A DNA stretch of 64,000 nucleotides, taken from positions 1,116,001 to 1,180,000 of the forward strand of contig NZ_BAABJW010000001.1 of assembly GCF_039543505.1 (NCBI RefSeq), in the 5' to 3' direction. The position numbers and the translations under genes were made by a program. Positions 45,763 to 54,217 of the stretch are shown here, in pieces. Source of the stretch: Litoribaculum gwangyangense. Its GTDB lineage: Bacteria; Bacteroidota; Bacteroidia; Flavobacteriales; Flavobacteriaceae. Within the stretch, counting starts at the first letter, position 1. Every line of letters begins with the position of its first letter. Under the pieces are notes generated by a model. It saw only the letters and a list, made by a program, of their open reading frames with translations, had not been told where the DNA came from and did no database searches.

Positions 45763-46650
45763 CTAGATTAATTTTTCTTTAAAAAAAGCAATGGTTCGTT
45801 CCCAAGCTAAAGACGCCGCTTTTTCATCATATCTAGGTGTGGTATTATTGTGAAATCCGTGGTTTACATTTTCGTAAAAATGAGCTGTGTAATCAATATT
45901 ATTTTCTTTTAATGCTTTTTCGTAATCTGGCCAACCGGCATTTACTCGTGTATCTAATCCAGCATATTGTAATAATAAAGGGGCCTTTATTAGTGCTGTT
46001 TCCTCAGCAGACGGCTGCCCGCCATAAAAGGGAATTGCAGCACCCAAATCAGGGACTTTAACGGCCATCATATTGGCTATCCAACCACCAAAACAAAAAC
46101 CAACAACACCAATTTTTCCATTGCAATTTTCATGAGTGCTTAAATATTCAAAAGCAGCAATAAAATCCTCCAACATTTCATTTCTATCACGCTGACGTTG
46201 TAAAGCACGCCCATCATCATCATTTCCTGGGTAGCCTCCAAGTGGTGTTAATGCATCTGGTGCCAAGGTTATAAAACTATCAAGAGCTGCGCGCCTTCCA
46301 ACGTCCTCAATATAGGGGTTTAAACCACGGTTCTCATGCACCACCACAATACCTGGTAACTTTCCGGTGGTGTTATCCGGTATCGACAACAAGCCTTTTA
46401 TAGTACCGCCACCTTTAGGAGAGTCATAATTTATGTATTCAGATTTCAAACGCGCATCATCAGGTTTTACCAAAAGTGTATTAATATAATCTGGGGTAAT
46501 AAAACTCAATAAGGACGAAACCGTAATGCCTCCAACGGCATAAATAGATAGTTTTTCAACAAATTGACGTCGGTCTATTTTATTATGCGCGTAATAGTCG
46601 TATAAATCAAATACTTCTTGATTGATGTCTTCTTTTTTTAATGGTTTCAT
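45763..46650 (-). CDS. Dienelactone hydrolase family protein, Tat-type export signal
   Basis: A 295-residue alpha/beta hydrolase. The N-terminal region carries a twin-arginine motif (KIDRRQFVEKLS) followed by a hydrophobic segment (about residues 33-47), pointing to Tat export. The catalytic triad of dienelactone hydrolases is visible: nucleophile Cys in VGFCFGGWIANM, Asp in the GLDTRVN turn and His in NVNHGFHNNT. The VVHENRGLNPYIEDVGRR strand is also typical. The physiological ester substrate is unknown. It is monocistronic and diverges from radC. Confidence 0.9.
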   Translation of the reverse strand: MKPLKKEDINQEVFDLYDYYAHNKIDRRQFVEKLSIYAVGGITVSSLLSFITPDYINTLLVKPDDARLKSEYINYDSPKGGGTIKGLLSIPDNTTGKLPGIVVVHENRGLNPYIEDVGRRAALDSFITLAPDALTPLGGYPGNDDDGRALQRQRDRNEMLEDFIAAFEYLSTHENCNGKIGVVGFCFGGWIANMMAVKVPDLGAAIPFYGGQPSAEETALIKAPLLLQYAGLDTRVNAGWPDYEKALKENNIDYTAHFYENVNHGFHNNTTPRYDEKAASLAWERTIAFFKEKLI

Positions 46651-46788
46651 GAGAAAATGTTTAATTGTTTTTTAACGATTACATGAAACATCATTTTAAT
46701 CACTCTCATCGGATTAAATTTTTAATTACAGATGTTTCATCATGTAACTTTTATTGCTTCTGTAATTTACAATATTTATCTTTATTGC

Positions 46789-47487
46789 ATGACAGAAAAA
46801 TTACCTTCTTTCTCTATAAAAAACTGGAGTCAAGACGACCAACCTCGTGAAAAATTGCTTTATAAGGGTAGGGCTGCTTTAAGCGATGCCGAATTGGTAG
46901 CGATATTAATTGGTTCAGGAAATAGGGACGAAAGTGCGGTGGCGTTATGCCAACGTATTTTGGCCAGTGTTGATAATAATTTAAGCGACTTAGGAAAGCT
47001 TTCCATAAAGCAACTTATGGAGTATAAAGGCATTGGTGAAGCGAAGGCTATCACCATAGCAGCGGCATTGGAATTGGGAAGAAGACGAAGGGGTGAAGAG
47101 GCGGTTGAAAAGAAGACCATTACTTCAAGTACTTCTGTTTTTGAATTGATGCAGCCCGTAATAGGCGAGTTACAGCACGAAGAATTTTGGATAATCTATT
47201 TGAACAATTCCAATAAAATCATTCAAAAAAACCAATTGAGTAAAGGCGGCATCACAGGCACTTTGGTTGATGTTCGGCTGGTGCTTAAAAGTGCGTTAGA
47301 GCTTGGTTCCACAGGTTTGATTTTGGCACATAATCATCCATCAGGAACCTTAAAGCCAAGTGAATCTGATAAACAAATCACTAATAAATTAAAAATAGCT
47401 TCGGAATGTTTAGATATAAAAGTTTTAGACCACTTGATTATTACAGAAAAAGCATACTTTAGTTTCGCAGATGAAGGAATATTATAG
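46789..47487 (+). CDS. radC: RadC-family JAMM protein
   Basis: A 232-residue RadC protein; ATG 46789 (MTEKLPSFSIKNW) starts at the usual N-terminus, whereas an in-frame upstream start would add 19 hydrophobic residues. The N-terminal helix-hairpin-helix segment (LIGSGNRDESAV, YKGIGEAKAITIAAALELG) precedes the JAMM metalloprotease-like domain with EEFWIIYLNNSNKII, LAHNHPSGTLKPSESD (HxH...D metal ligands) and LDHLIIT. A DNA repair role was historically assigned but is doubtful; the molecular function is unresolved. Confidence 0.95.
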   Translation: MTEKLPSFSIKNWSQDDQPREKLLYKGRAALSDAELVAILIGSGNRDESAVALCQRILASVDNNLSDLGKLSIKQLMEYKGIGEAKAITIAAALELGRRRRGEEAVEKKTITSSTSVFELMQPVIGELQHEEFWIIYLNNSNKIIQKNQLSKGGITGTLVDVRLVLKSALELGSTGLILAHNHPSGTLKPSESDKQITNKLKIASECLDIKVLDHLIITEKAYFSFADEGIL

Positions 47488-47535
47488 GAATGAAATTAAA
47501 ACCCTTATTTTTATTGAAAACGGTTTTTTGAATTT

Positions 47536-48837
47536 ATGCTTTTAGTTTATACCCATAAAATATCACCACGTTTAAAGTATGTATTCAAACATATTTGCAC
47601 AAGAATATTGGGAATTGAGGTTGGTTTTACCTCGGAAATTCAGGTTTTTATAGCACATGACGATATAAAAATGTCGTACACAAAACAACCGCTAAGTAAT
47701 GAGTTTTTTATAAAAAGTCACGATATTTTGTTTGAACAAGGGCTGAGTGATATTGATATAAACATTCACAATTGGCAGGATACCAAATGTTTCTTTTATA
47801 TTGGTGATAAGAGTGTACTCCCGTTTGATATATTTTCGGCATCTTTTTATTTGTTATCTAGGTATGAAGAATATTTACCGCATGTTAAAGATGAATATGG
47901 ACGTTTCACTGCATCAGACAGTTTAGCGTTTAAAGAAGGTTTTTTACACCAACCTGTAATTGATATTTGGGCTTATAAATTTAAGGATGCTTTACAAAAA
48001 CAATTTCCAGAATTTCAGTTTCCATTAAAAACATATAGTATAAAACCCATCATTGATGTACCTAGTGCCTACACCTATAAATTAAAGGGTATCATTAGAA
48101 CTATTGGGGGAATTTTAAAAGATATTTTTAGTCTTAAATTTAAAAGTCTATACTCCAGATTTTTAGTAATTCTGGGGTTTATCCATGATCCATTTGATAC
48201 GTTCAAGTATATCATCAACAGGCAAAAAACCTCCCATTTTAAATTTCTTTTCTTTTTTTTAATTGGTGATTACTCTACGTTCGATAAAGGCATAAACCCT
48301 AATAAAAAGAAATTTGTATCGTTAATAAAACATATAGCAGATTATTCCATCGTGGGATTAAAAGCCTCCTATTTTGCTTTGGAAGATATAAATATCCTTA
48401 AAAAGGAAAAGTTACGAATGGAAAGTATTTTAAACACTTCTTTAAAAGCTTCCAGACAATCGTTTTCGAAGCTAAATTTACCAGAATCCTATCGTAATCT
48501 GGTAGAACTGGAAATTTTAGAAGATTACACCATGGGGTATGTGGATCATGTTGGTTTTAGAGCTGGTACTTGTACCCCTTTTCTCTTTTATGATTTGGAT
48601 TATGAAGTACAAACCCCCTTAAAAATAACCTCATACCATATTATGGATAATGCGTTACTAAAAAACCAGTCGTTATTGGATAAAAAGAAGTTTTTAAATA
48701 ACATTATAGAAGAGGTTAAAAAAGTAAATGGTGAGTTTGTACCCGTTTTTCATAATTATACATTTAGTAATGATGAAAAATGGGAAGGTTTTAAGGAATT
48801 GTTTAATATTATTCTAGATTCAGCAAATGAAACTTAA
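47536..48837 (+). CDS. Polysaccharide deacetylase-like protein (DUF7033 type)
   Basis: A 433-residue protein. The first 150 residues resemble the DUF7033 N-terminal module that precedes a NodB-like barrel (PFDIFSASFYLLSRYEEYLP, EGFLHQPVIDIWAYKF). The barrel itself is diverged: PIIDVPSAYTYK replaces the usual TFDDG-type metal site, and FRAGTCTPFLFYDLDYEV and VPVFHNYTF are late strands seen in this flavobacterial group. Deacetylase activity is therefore doubtful. Its last 11 bases overlap the start of yjjG, so the two genes are co-translated. Confidence 0.7.
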   Translation: MLLVYTHKISPRLKYVFKHICTRILGIEVGFTSEIQVFIAHDDIKMSYTKQPLSNEFFIKSHDILFEQGLSDIDINIHNWQDTKCFFYIGDKSVLPFDIFSASFYLLSRYEEYLPHVKDEYGRFTASDSLAFKEGFLHQPVIDIWAYKFKDALQKQFPEFQFPLKTYSIKPIIDVPSAYTYKLKGIIRTIGGILKDIFSLKFKSLYSRFLVILGFIHDPFDTFKYIINRQKTSHFKFLFFFLIGDYSTFDKGINPNKKKFVSLIKHIADYSIVGLKASYFALEDINILKKEKLRMESILNTSLKASRQSFSKLNLPESYRNLVELEILEDYTMGYVDHVGFRAGTCTPFLFYDLDYEVQTPLKITSYHIMDNALLKNQSLLDKKKFLNNIIEEVKKVNGEFVPVFHNYTFSNDEKWEGFKELFNIILDSANET

Positions 48838-49516
48838 AGGTATAACTGATGTATTTTTTGATTTAGACCATACCCTTTGGGATTTTGATAAAAACTCCGC
48901 ATTAACTTTTGAAAAGATTTTTAAAATAAACGATATAAGCGTTAATCTTACAGAATTTTTAATTCATTATGAGCCTATAAACCTAAAGTATTGGAAGCTA
49001 TATAGAGAAGAAAAAATTGAAAAAAGTGCCTTACGATTTAATAGATTGAATGATGCTTTTTTAGCAATTGACTATGAAGTTGAACCGGCTTTAATTTATA
49101 AATTATCAGACGACTACATAACCCATCTCACAACATTTAACCATTTATTTGAAAATACATTTGAAATCCTAGATTATCTAAAAGTTAAATACAACTTACA
49201 CATCATTACCAATGGGTTTGATGAGATACAGCATAAAAAACTTAAGCAATCCAATATTCATCAATATTTTAAAACCGTTACCAATTCAGAAATGGTTGGT
49301 GTTAAAAAGCCGAATCCTAAAATTTTCAATTTTGCTTTAGAGCAGGCCAATACGAATATGGATAAAAGTTTAATGATTGGTGATAGTTATGAAGCAGATA
49401 TACTTGGAGCCAAAAATATCGGCATGGATGTCGTATTTTTTGACGTAAATAACATGACTTTAGATGCCAATATTAAGCGAATAGATAACTTAATACAACT
49501 AAAAAATTATTTATAA
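48827..49516 (+). CDS. yjjG: YjjG-family HAD nucleotidase
   Basis: A 229-residue HAD phosphatase of the YjjG (noncanonical pyrimidine nucleotidase) subgroup. Motif I is FFDLDHTLWDF (nucleophile Asp12, Asp14), motif II lies in HIITNGFDEIQ, motif III Lys is in EMVGVKKPNPKIF and motif IV in MIGDSYEADILGA. The TLWDF continuation and the helical cap are typical of the subgroup. Known members dephosphorylate damaged or noncanonical dUMP/dTMP analogues, a house-cleaning role. Confidence 0.9.
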   Translation: MKLKGITDVFFDLDHTLWDFDKNSALTFEKIFKINDISVNLTEFLIHYEPINLKYWKLYREEKIEKSALRFNRLNDAFLAIDYEVEPALIYKLSDDYITHLTTFNHLFENTFEILDYLKVKYNLHIITNGFDEIQHKKLKQSNIHQYFKTVTNSEMVGVKKPNPKIFNFALEQANTNMDKSLMIGDSYEADILGAKNIGMDVVFFDVNNMTLDANIKRIDNLIQLKNYL

Positions 49517-49568
49517 GTATCACAAAATTGTATATTTACGGATACCTTTAATAAAATAGTAAATTAAA

Positions 49569-50435
49569 ATGAAAGCTAAATTCCTCATCATTCCCATAGC
49601 CTTTTTTATAGTAACATCATTATTTTCACAAACAAGCTTAAACAACTACAAATATGTAATTGTACCTAAAAAGTTTGATTTTTTGAAAGCACAAGACCAA
49701 TACCAATTGAACTCACTAACTAAGTTTTTGTTTGAAAAATATGGTTTTGAAGCTGTTATGGAAGGCGATGATTATCCAGAAGATTTAGTTTTGAATAGAT
49801 GTTTGGGTTTAAAGTCTAATGTTATTAAAGATTCAGGACTTTTTAAAACTAAATTGAATATTGAGCTCAAAGATTGCAATGATAAAGTGATATATGTTTC
49901 TGAAGTTGGTGAAAGCAGGGAAAAGGAATATAAAACAGCCTACAATTTGGCATTGAGAGATGTTTTTGAGTCTTTTGCTTCATTAAATTATAAATATGAA
50001 CCTAGTGAAAAAATAGTATCTTCAGGCATTAAAACTATTGCAAAAAGTGAAGTGTCAGAAGAAATTCAGCAATTAAAACAAGAAATACAACAGCTTAAAA
50101 ATGAAAAAGAAGCTACAGTTGTTGAGGTAGAAAAAACAGCAGTTGAGAAACCAGTTTTAAAATCTGAAGTTTTAGTAGTTGATGAAGTTGAAACCATTAA
50201 AGAGCCCATTATTGAAGGTACTTCTAATATTTTGTATGCTCAAGAAATTGAAAATGGTTTTCAATTGGTTGATAGCTCCCCTAAAGTGGTTTATATAATT
50301 AAAAAAACCAATTTGAAAGATGTGTTTTTGATACAAAATAATGGTGGTATTATTTATAAAAAACAGGACTCTTGGGTTATTGAATATTATAGCGGCAACA
50401 CTTTACAACAAGACGAATTGAATGTCAAGTTTTAG
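49569..50435 (+). CDS. Exported hypothetical protein with coiled coil
   Basis: A 288-residue protein with a signal peptide (hydrophobic, ending SLFSQ). The first mature half (NYKYVIVPKKFDFLKAQDQYQ, EVGESREKEYKTAYNLALRD) is a compact domain also found, to my memory, in other flavobacteria. Residues about 163-180 (EEIQQLKQEIQQLKNEKEA) form a heptad coiled coil, followed by a Val/Glu-rich linker and a small beta-rich end. No catalytic motif is recognised. It is probably periplasmic; function unknown. Confidence 0.6.
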   Translation: MKAKFLIIPIAFFIVTSLFSQTSLNNYKYVIVPKKFDFLKAQDQYQLNSLTKFLFEKYGFEAVMEGDDYPEDLVLNRCLGLKSNVIKDSGLFKTKLNIELKDCNDKVIYVSEVGESREKEYKTAYNLALRDVFESFASLNYKYEPSEKIVSSGIKTIAKSEVSEEIQQLKQEIQQLKNEKEATVVEVEKTAVEKPVLKSEVLVVDEVETIKEPIIEGTSNILYAQEIENGFQLVDSSPKVVYIIKKTNLKDVFLIQNNGGIIYKKQDSWVIEYYSGNTLQQDELNVKF

Positions 50436-50462
50436 AATTTCATCTAATACCTAACCTAACAA

Positions 50463-51746
50463 TTAATAACCATATTTATCTTTCCAACGCTTTTTTAAAA
50501 ATTCACGGTGGGCATGTTCCCTAGCATTATTTCCGGGATCGTAAAGTTTGGTGTTTTTTATTTCCTCAGGTAAAAACTCCTGATTCGCAAAATTATTTTC
50601 GTAGTTGTGGGCATATTTATAGTTGTCGCCATAACCGAGTTCTTTCATAAGTTTTGTAGGCGCATTTCTAATTTCTAAAGGCACACTTAAATCGCCCGTT
50701 TCTTTTACCAGTTGTTGTGCCTTTCCTATAGCCATATACGAAGCATTACTTTTAGGCGAACATGCCAAATAGGTAGCACACTGGCTTAATATAATTCGCG
50801 ATTCTGGATAACCAATGGTGGTTACCGCTTGAAAAGTATTGTTGGCAATAACGAGTGCGGTTGGGTTGGCATTTCCAATATCCTCGCTTGCCGAAATGAG
50901 CATACGGCGTGCAATAAATTTAACATCCTCGCCACCTTCAATCATGCGTGCTAACCAGTAAACGGCTCCATTGGGGTCGCTACCACGAATGGATTTTATA
51001 AAGGCCGAAATAATGTCATAGTGTTGTTCTCCAGTTTTATCGTAACGAACCGTGTTGTTTTGGATTTTTTGCAGTACATCCTCATCTGTTATTACAATAT
51101 GACTAGAATCGTATGAGTTTACAATTAATTCAAAAATATTAAGCAATTTTCTGGCATCGCCACCCGAAAGTCTCAGTAGGGCATTGGTTTCCTTGAGGGT
51201 AATCTTTTTTTTAGAGAGGTGTGCATCCTGTTCAATGGCGCGTTTTAAAAGTACCTCTAAATCGGTTTTATCAAAGGCATTTAAAATATAAACCTGGCAA
51301 CGCGATAACAATGCCGAGATTACTTCAAAACTTGGGTTTTCGGTTGTTGCACCAATTAAAGTAATCCAACCTTTTTCAACCGCTTGCAATAAAGAATCTT
51401 GCTGAGATTTACTAAACCGGTGTATTTCATCTATAAACAGAATAGGGTTTTTAGTAGTAAACAAGCCACCACTTTGTTTCGCCTTGTCAATAACATCTCG
51501 TATATCTTTAACCCCAGAATTTATGGCACTTAAGGTGTAAAATGGCCTACCAGATTCTGTTGCGATAATATTGGCAAGTGTGGTTTTACCCGTTCCGGGT
51601 GGCCCCCAAAAAATCATCGATGGAATTAACCCTTGTTTGATGTGTAACGTTAATGCACCATCTTTTCCTACCAAGTGTTTCTGGCTTACATAGTCTTCTA
51701 ATGTTTTAGGGCGTAATCGTTCAGCTAAAGGTTCATTCACATTCAT
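50463..51746 (-). CDS. rarA: Replication-associated recombination protein A (MgsA/RarA)
   Basis: A 427-residue AAA+ ATPase related to clamp-loader subunits and eukaryotic WRNIP1. Walker A is GPPGTGKTTLANII, Walker B FIDEIHRF, sensor 1 lies in GATTENPSFEVI, and the C-terminal domain shows RGSDPNGAVYWLARMIEGGED and ARRMLISASEDIG. Known homologues act at stalled replication forks. It is transcribed alone. Confidence 0.95.
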   Translation of the reverse strand: MNVNEPLAERLRPKTLEDYVSQKHLVGKDGALTLHIKQGLIPSMIFWGPPGTGKTTLANIIATESGRPFYTLSAINSGVKDIRDVIDKAKQSGGLFTTKNPILFIDEIHRFSKSQQDSLLQAVEKGWITLIGATTENPSFEVISALLSRCQVYILNAFDKTDLEVLLKRAIEQDAHLSKKKITLKETNALLRLSGGDARKLLNIFELIVNSYDSSHIVITDEDVLQKIQNNTVRYDKTGEQHYDIISAFIKSIRGSDPNGAVYWLARMIEGGEDVKFIARRMLISASEDIGNANPTALVIANNTFQAVTTIGYPESRIILSQCATYLACSPKSNASYMAIGKAQQLVKETGDLSVPLEIRNAPTKLMKELGYGDNYKYAHNYENNFANQEFLPEEIKNTKLYDPGNNAREHAHREFLKKRWKDKYGY

Positions 51747-51779
51747 GAATGTAAAATTAAAGCAAAAATTTTTAGTTTT

Positions 51780-51861
51780 GGGCGTGTCCCTCGATAAAAA
51801 TCTCGGGTCGCGCTTTCCGAACTACACGGTAGATTGCTGCAATCGCTCACGCAATTGTCTG
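51780..51861. repeat. Interspersed palindromic element between rarA and the rhomboid gene
   Basis: A GC-richer block, with CCCTCGAT...ATCTCGGG forming an imperfect hairpin, GCGCTTTCCG after it and GATTGC/GCAATC around 51832-51845. It shares TCCCT...CGGG...GCTTTCC with the 36282-36320 copy. Both resemble repeats I recall from flavobacterial genomes. It is not tRNA-shaped. Confidence 0.4.
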
Positions 51862-51877
51862 CCAATTTAGCACTTAA

Positions 51878-51910
51878 ACTAAAGTTGGTTAACTATTTGC
51901 TAACTTTAGT
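51878..51910. promoter_or_regulatory. Inverted repeat upstream of the rhomboid gene
   Basis: ACTAAAGTT (51878-51886) and AACTTTAGT (51902-51910) are perfect 9-bp inverse arms with a 15-base spacer, ending three bases before the ATG. The right arm includes TAACTTTA, close to the TAnnTTTG -7 consensus. It could be an operator or a 5'-UTR hairpin over the ribosome site. Confidence 0.45.
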
Positions 51911-51913
51911 ACC

Positions 51914-52639
51914 ATGAGCCAAGACGAACATTTTAAATTCTCAACTGGGGTAGTGGCCTACCCAATATTTTTTGTGCTATCCATATGGATGGTTTTTTGG
52001 TTTGAGGTTCGGTTTGGATACAATTTCAGTAAATACGGAATATATCCTCAAAGTTTAAAAGGTTTAAGAGGGGTTCTACTAAGTCCTTTTATACACGGCG
52101 ATATCAAACATATCTACCACAACACCATCCCACTGTTTGTATTATCCATGGCGTTGTTCTATTTCTATCGGCATATTGCTTGGAAAGTGATTCTATTTGG
52201 AATTCTAATCTCAGGAATTTTAACATGGAGTATCGGCAGGCCGTCGTATCATATAGGCGCCAGTGGTTTCATTTATGTATTGGTGAGTTTCACCTTTTTT
52301 AAAGGGGTTTTTGCGAAACATTACAGACTTATAGCCTTATCGCTTTTAGTGGTGTTTCTTTATGGAAGTATGATTTGGTATACGCTGCCCATAGAAGAAG
52401 GAATTTCATGGGAAGGACATTTGGCAGGTTTAGTAACGGGTTTATTATTTGCATTATTCTTTAAAAAGGAAATTGCCAAACCCAAAAAGTATATCTGGGA
52501 ACTAGAAAATTTTAACGAAGCAGATGATCCTTTTTTAAGACAATTTGATGAAAACGGAAACTTTATCGAATCCAAACATGAAGAAAAAGAGCAGGAGCAA
52601 AGTATCAATTACATTTACAAAGAAAACAAAAAAGATTAA
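51914..52639 (+). CDS. Rhomboid-family intramembrane serine protease
   Basis: A 241-residue protein with six hydrophobic helices. The catalytic dyad is the GxSG Ser in HIGASGFIYVL (about residue 117) and His in SWEGHLAGLVTGLL (about 169), and the L1-loop His/Asn cluster is HGDIKHIYHNTIPLF. The C-terminal 50 residues are acidic and cytosolic. Rhomboids cleave transmembrane helices; the substrate is unknown. Its TAA overlaps the convergent rlmB stop in a shared TTAA. Confidence 0.92.
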   Translation: MSQDEHFKFSTGVVAYPIFFVLSIWMVFWFEVRFGYNFSKYGIYPQSLKGLRGVLLSPFIHGDIKHIYHNTIPLFVLSMALFYFYRHIAWKVILFGILISGILTWSIGRPSYHIGASGFIYVLVSFTFFKGVFAKHYRLIALSLLVVFLYGSMIWYTLPIEEGISWEGHLAGLVTGLLFALFFKKEIAKPKKYIWELENFNEADDPFLRQFDENGNFIESKHEEKEQEQSINYIYKENKKD

Positions 52640-53370
52640 CGACGTTGTCGCAACACTTCGTAAAGAAAAGCCCCGCAGGCTACTGAAACGTTTAAAGATT
52701 CAATTTCTCCAAGTAAAGGTAATTTGGCTTTATCATTAACCACTTTTAAAATAGAGGGGTTAATCCCTCGACCTTCCGATCCCATAATGATGGCACAAGG
52801 TTCTGTAAATGAAACATCATACAAAGTATTTTCTGTTTTTTCTGTGGCTGCTATTACTTTTATACCAGATGCTTGCATATAAAAAACAGCATCTTTTATA
52901 TGGTCTACTTTACAAATGGGAACTTTAAAAACAGCCCCGGCACTAGTTTTAATGGTATCCCCATTAACTGGTGCGCCTCCTTTCTTTTGAATTATAATTC
53001 CATGAACCCCGGTACACTCTGCGGTTCTAACTATGGCGCCGAAGTTTCTCACATCACTTAGTTGGTCCAATAATAAAAATAGTGGTGTTTTGCCAGATTC
53101 CATCACGCTCAAAACTAGGTTTTCAAGATCATAAAACTCAATAGGAGATATTTGGGCAACGGCACCTTGGTGATTACCTTTTGTGAGCCTATTTAGTTTT
53201 TCTACAGGCACATATGAGGAATTAATAGCATGCTGTCTTAAAATAGATTCTAGTTCAGTAAACAACTCACCTCGTAAACCCTTTTGAAGAAATACTTTAT
53301 CAATAGTCTCACCAGAGTTAATGGCTTCAATAATAGCTCGTATACCGAATATTTGTGTTTGGTTTTCCAT
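52636..53370 (-). CDS. rlmB: 23S rRNA (guanosine-2'-O)-methyltransferase RlmB-like SpoU enzyme
   Basis: A 244-residue SpoU/TrmH methyltransferase. The N-terminal substrate-binding domain (IFGIRAIIEAINSGETIDKVFL) is followed by the SPOUT knot domain: LLDQLSDVRNFGAIVRTAEC (motif 1 Asn/Arg), IIMGSEGRGINPSIL (motif 2) and LPLLGEIESLNVSVACG (motif 3). RlmB methylates G2251 of 23S rRNA in E. coli; a related TrmH-type target is possible. Confidence 0.92.
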   Translation of the reverse strand: MENQTQIFGIRAIIEAINSGETIDKVFLQKGLRGELFTELESILRQHAINSSYVPVEKLNRLTKGNHQGAVAQISPIEFYDLENLVLSVMESGKTPLFLLLDQLSDVRNFGAIVRTAECTGVHGIIIQKKGGAPVNGDTIKTSAGAVFKVPICKVDHIKDAVFYMQASGIKVIAATEKTENTLYDVSFTEPCAIIMGSEGRGINPSILKVVNDKAKLPLLGEIESLNVSVACGAFLYEVLRQRR

Positions 53371-53385
53371 TGGTATAAAGGTATA

Positions 53386-53420
53386 AAAAAAGAGACTGTC
53401 ATATAAACAGTCTCTTTTTT
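53386..53420 (-). terminator. Terminator downstream of the SusCD-associated lipoprotein gene
   Basis: AAAAAAGAGACTGT (53386-53399) and ACAGTCTCTTTTTT (53407-53420) are perfect 14-base inverse arms with a 7-base loop. It follows the minus-strand lipoprotein gene by about 20 bases and precedes rlmB, closing the susC-susD transcript. Confidence 0.85.
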
Positions 53421-53440
53421 ATTTATTGTGATTAAATTTC

Positions 53441-54193
53441 TTAATTAGTGGTGAAAGGTACTGTTGATGATATAGGTTCATTAAGGCCTCCGTTGTCCAT
53501 TAAAGAGCCATCACCAGAAACTTTTACAACTCCACCAATAGTTAGTGTGTAGCTACCAGTTCCTCCCCAACCATCTCCATAATCATCGGTAGTTGTAAGG
53601 GTATAACTTCTTCCTGCACACAAAGTAATGGGAATAGAAAGTGTAGAGTATGCACCAGAACAACCTGGATAACCAGAACCAGAGAGAACAACGCCTCCCA
53701 ATGAATCTTTAATATCCCAACTTACTTCACATGGATAATTAAATCTTATATCAAAAGTACCAGTTACTTCAGTACAGTTTTGAATGTATTCAACGGTTGT
53801 TGAATTTCCACTAGCAAAAGCGGCATCAACATCATCAAATTTAAGTACAAGCTTATTTACACCAATACCAAGGTTAACGTCTGACAATCCTATAGTAAGT
53901 GTACCTTTATTAGATCCACTTGGAATAGTTACAGAACTAGGTACATTGTAAGAACCAGCAGCTGCAGTAGAACTTTCATCTACAACAACATTAAAAGTTA
54001 CATCAGATGCAACATTCTTATTTGAAAATACTGTAACATCAATTGTAGTGCTGCCACCAACATCAACTCCTGTTGAATAAGTGCTATCACCAAAAGTTAC
54101 ATATGATAGTGATGTTTCAAATTGATCATCTTCACAGTTTTGAAATAAAACTAGCGAAACGATAATTAGTAATATATTTATTGTTTTTTTCAT
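53441..54193 (-). CDS. SusCD-associated surface lipoprotein
   Basis: A 250-residue lipoprotein (lipobox LFQNC, Cys20, then Glu-Asp-Asp, an acidic surface-export signal). The N-terminal half is a beta domain with Calx-beta-like repeats (VDVGGSTTIDVTVFSNKN, SSVTIPSGSNKGTLTIGL). The C-terminal half has paired Cys residues (YPCEVSW, GYPGCSGAYS, ITLCAGRSYTL) and DDYGDGWGGTGSYTLTIGG, a module seen in exported Bacteroidota proteins. It follows susD by 24 bases and ends the operon, the place where substrate-binding SGBP-type lipoproteins usually sit. No specific ligand is evident. Confidence 0.75.
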   Translation of the reverse strand: MKKTINILLIIVSLVLFQNCEDDQFETSLSYVTFGDSTYSTGVDVGGSTTIDVTVFSNKNVASDVTFNVVVDESSTAAAGSYNVPSSVTIPSGSNKGTLTIGLSDVNLGIGVNKLVLKFDDVDAAFASGNSTTVEYIQNCTEVTGTFDIRFNYPCEVSWDIKDSLGGVVLSGSGYPGCSGAYSTLSIPITLCAGRSYTLTTTDDYGDGWGGTGSYTLTIGGVVKVSGDGSLMDNGGLNEPISSTVPFTTN

Positions 54194-54217
54194 AATTAAA
54201 GTTCTTTAATAATTCAA

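Noticed and set aside
51780..51861. Possible tRNA or small structured RNA
   Set aside because: It lacks a cloverleaf, a T-loop GTTCGA box and an acceptor stem; better explained as an interspersed repeat.
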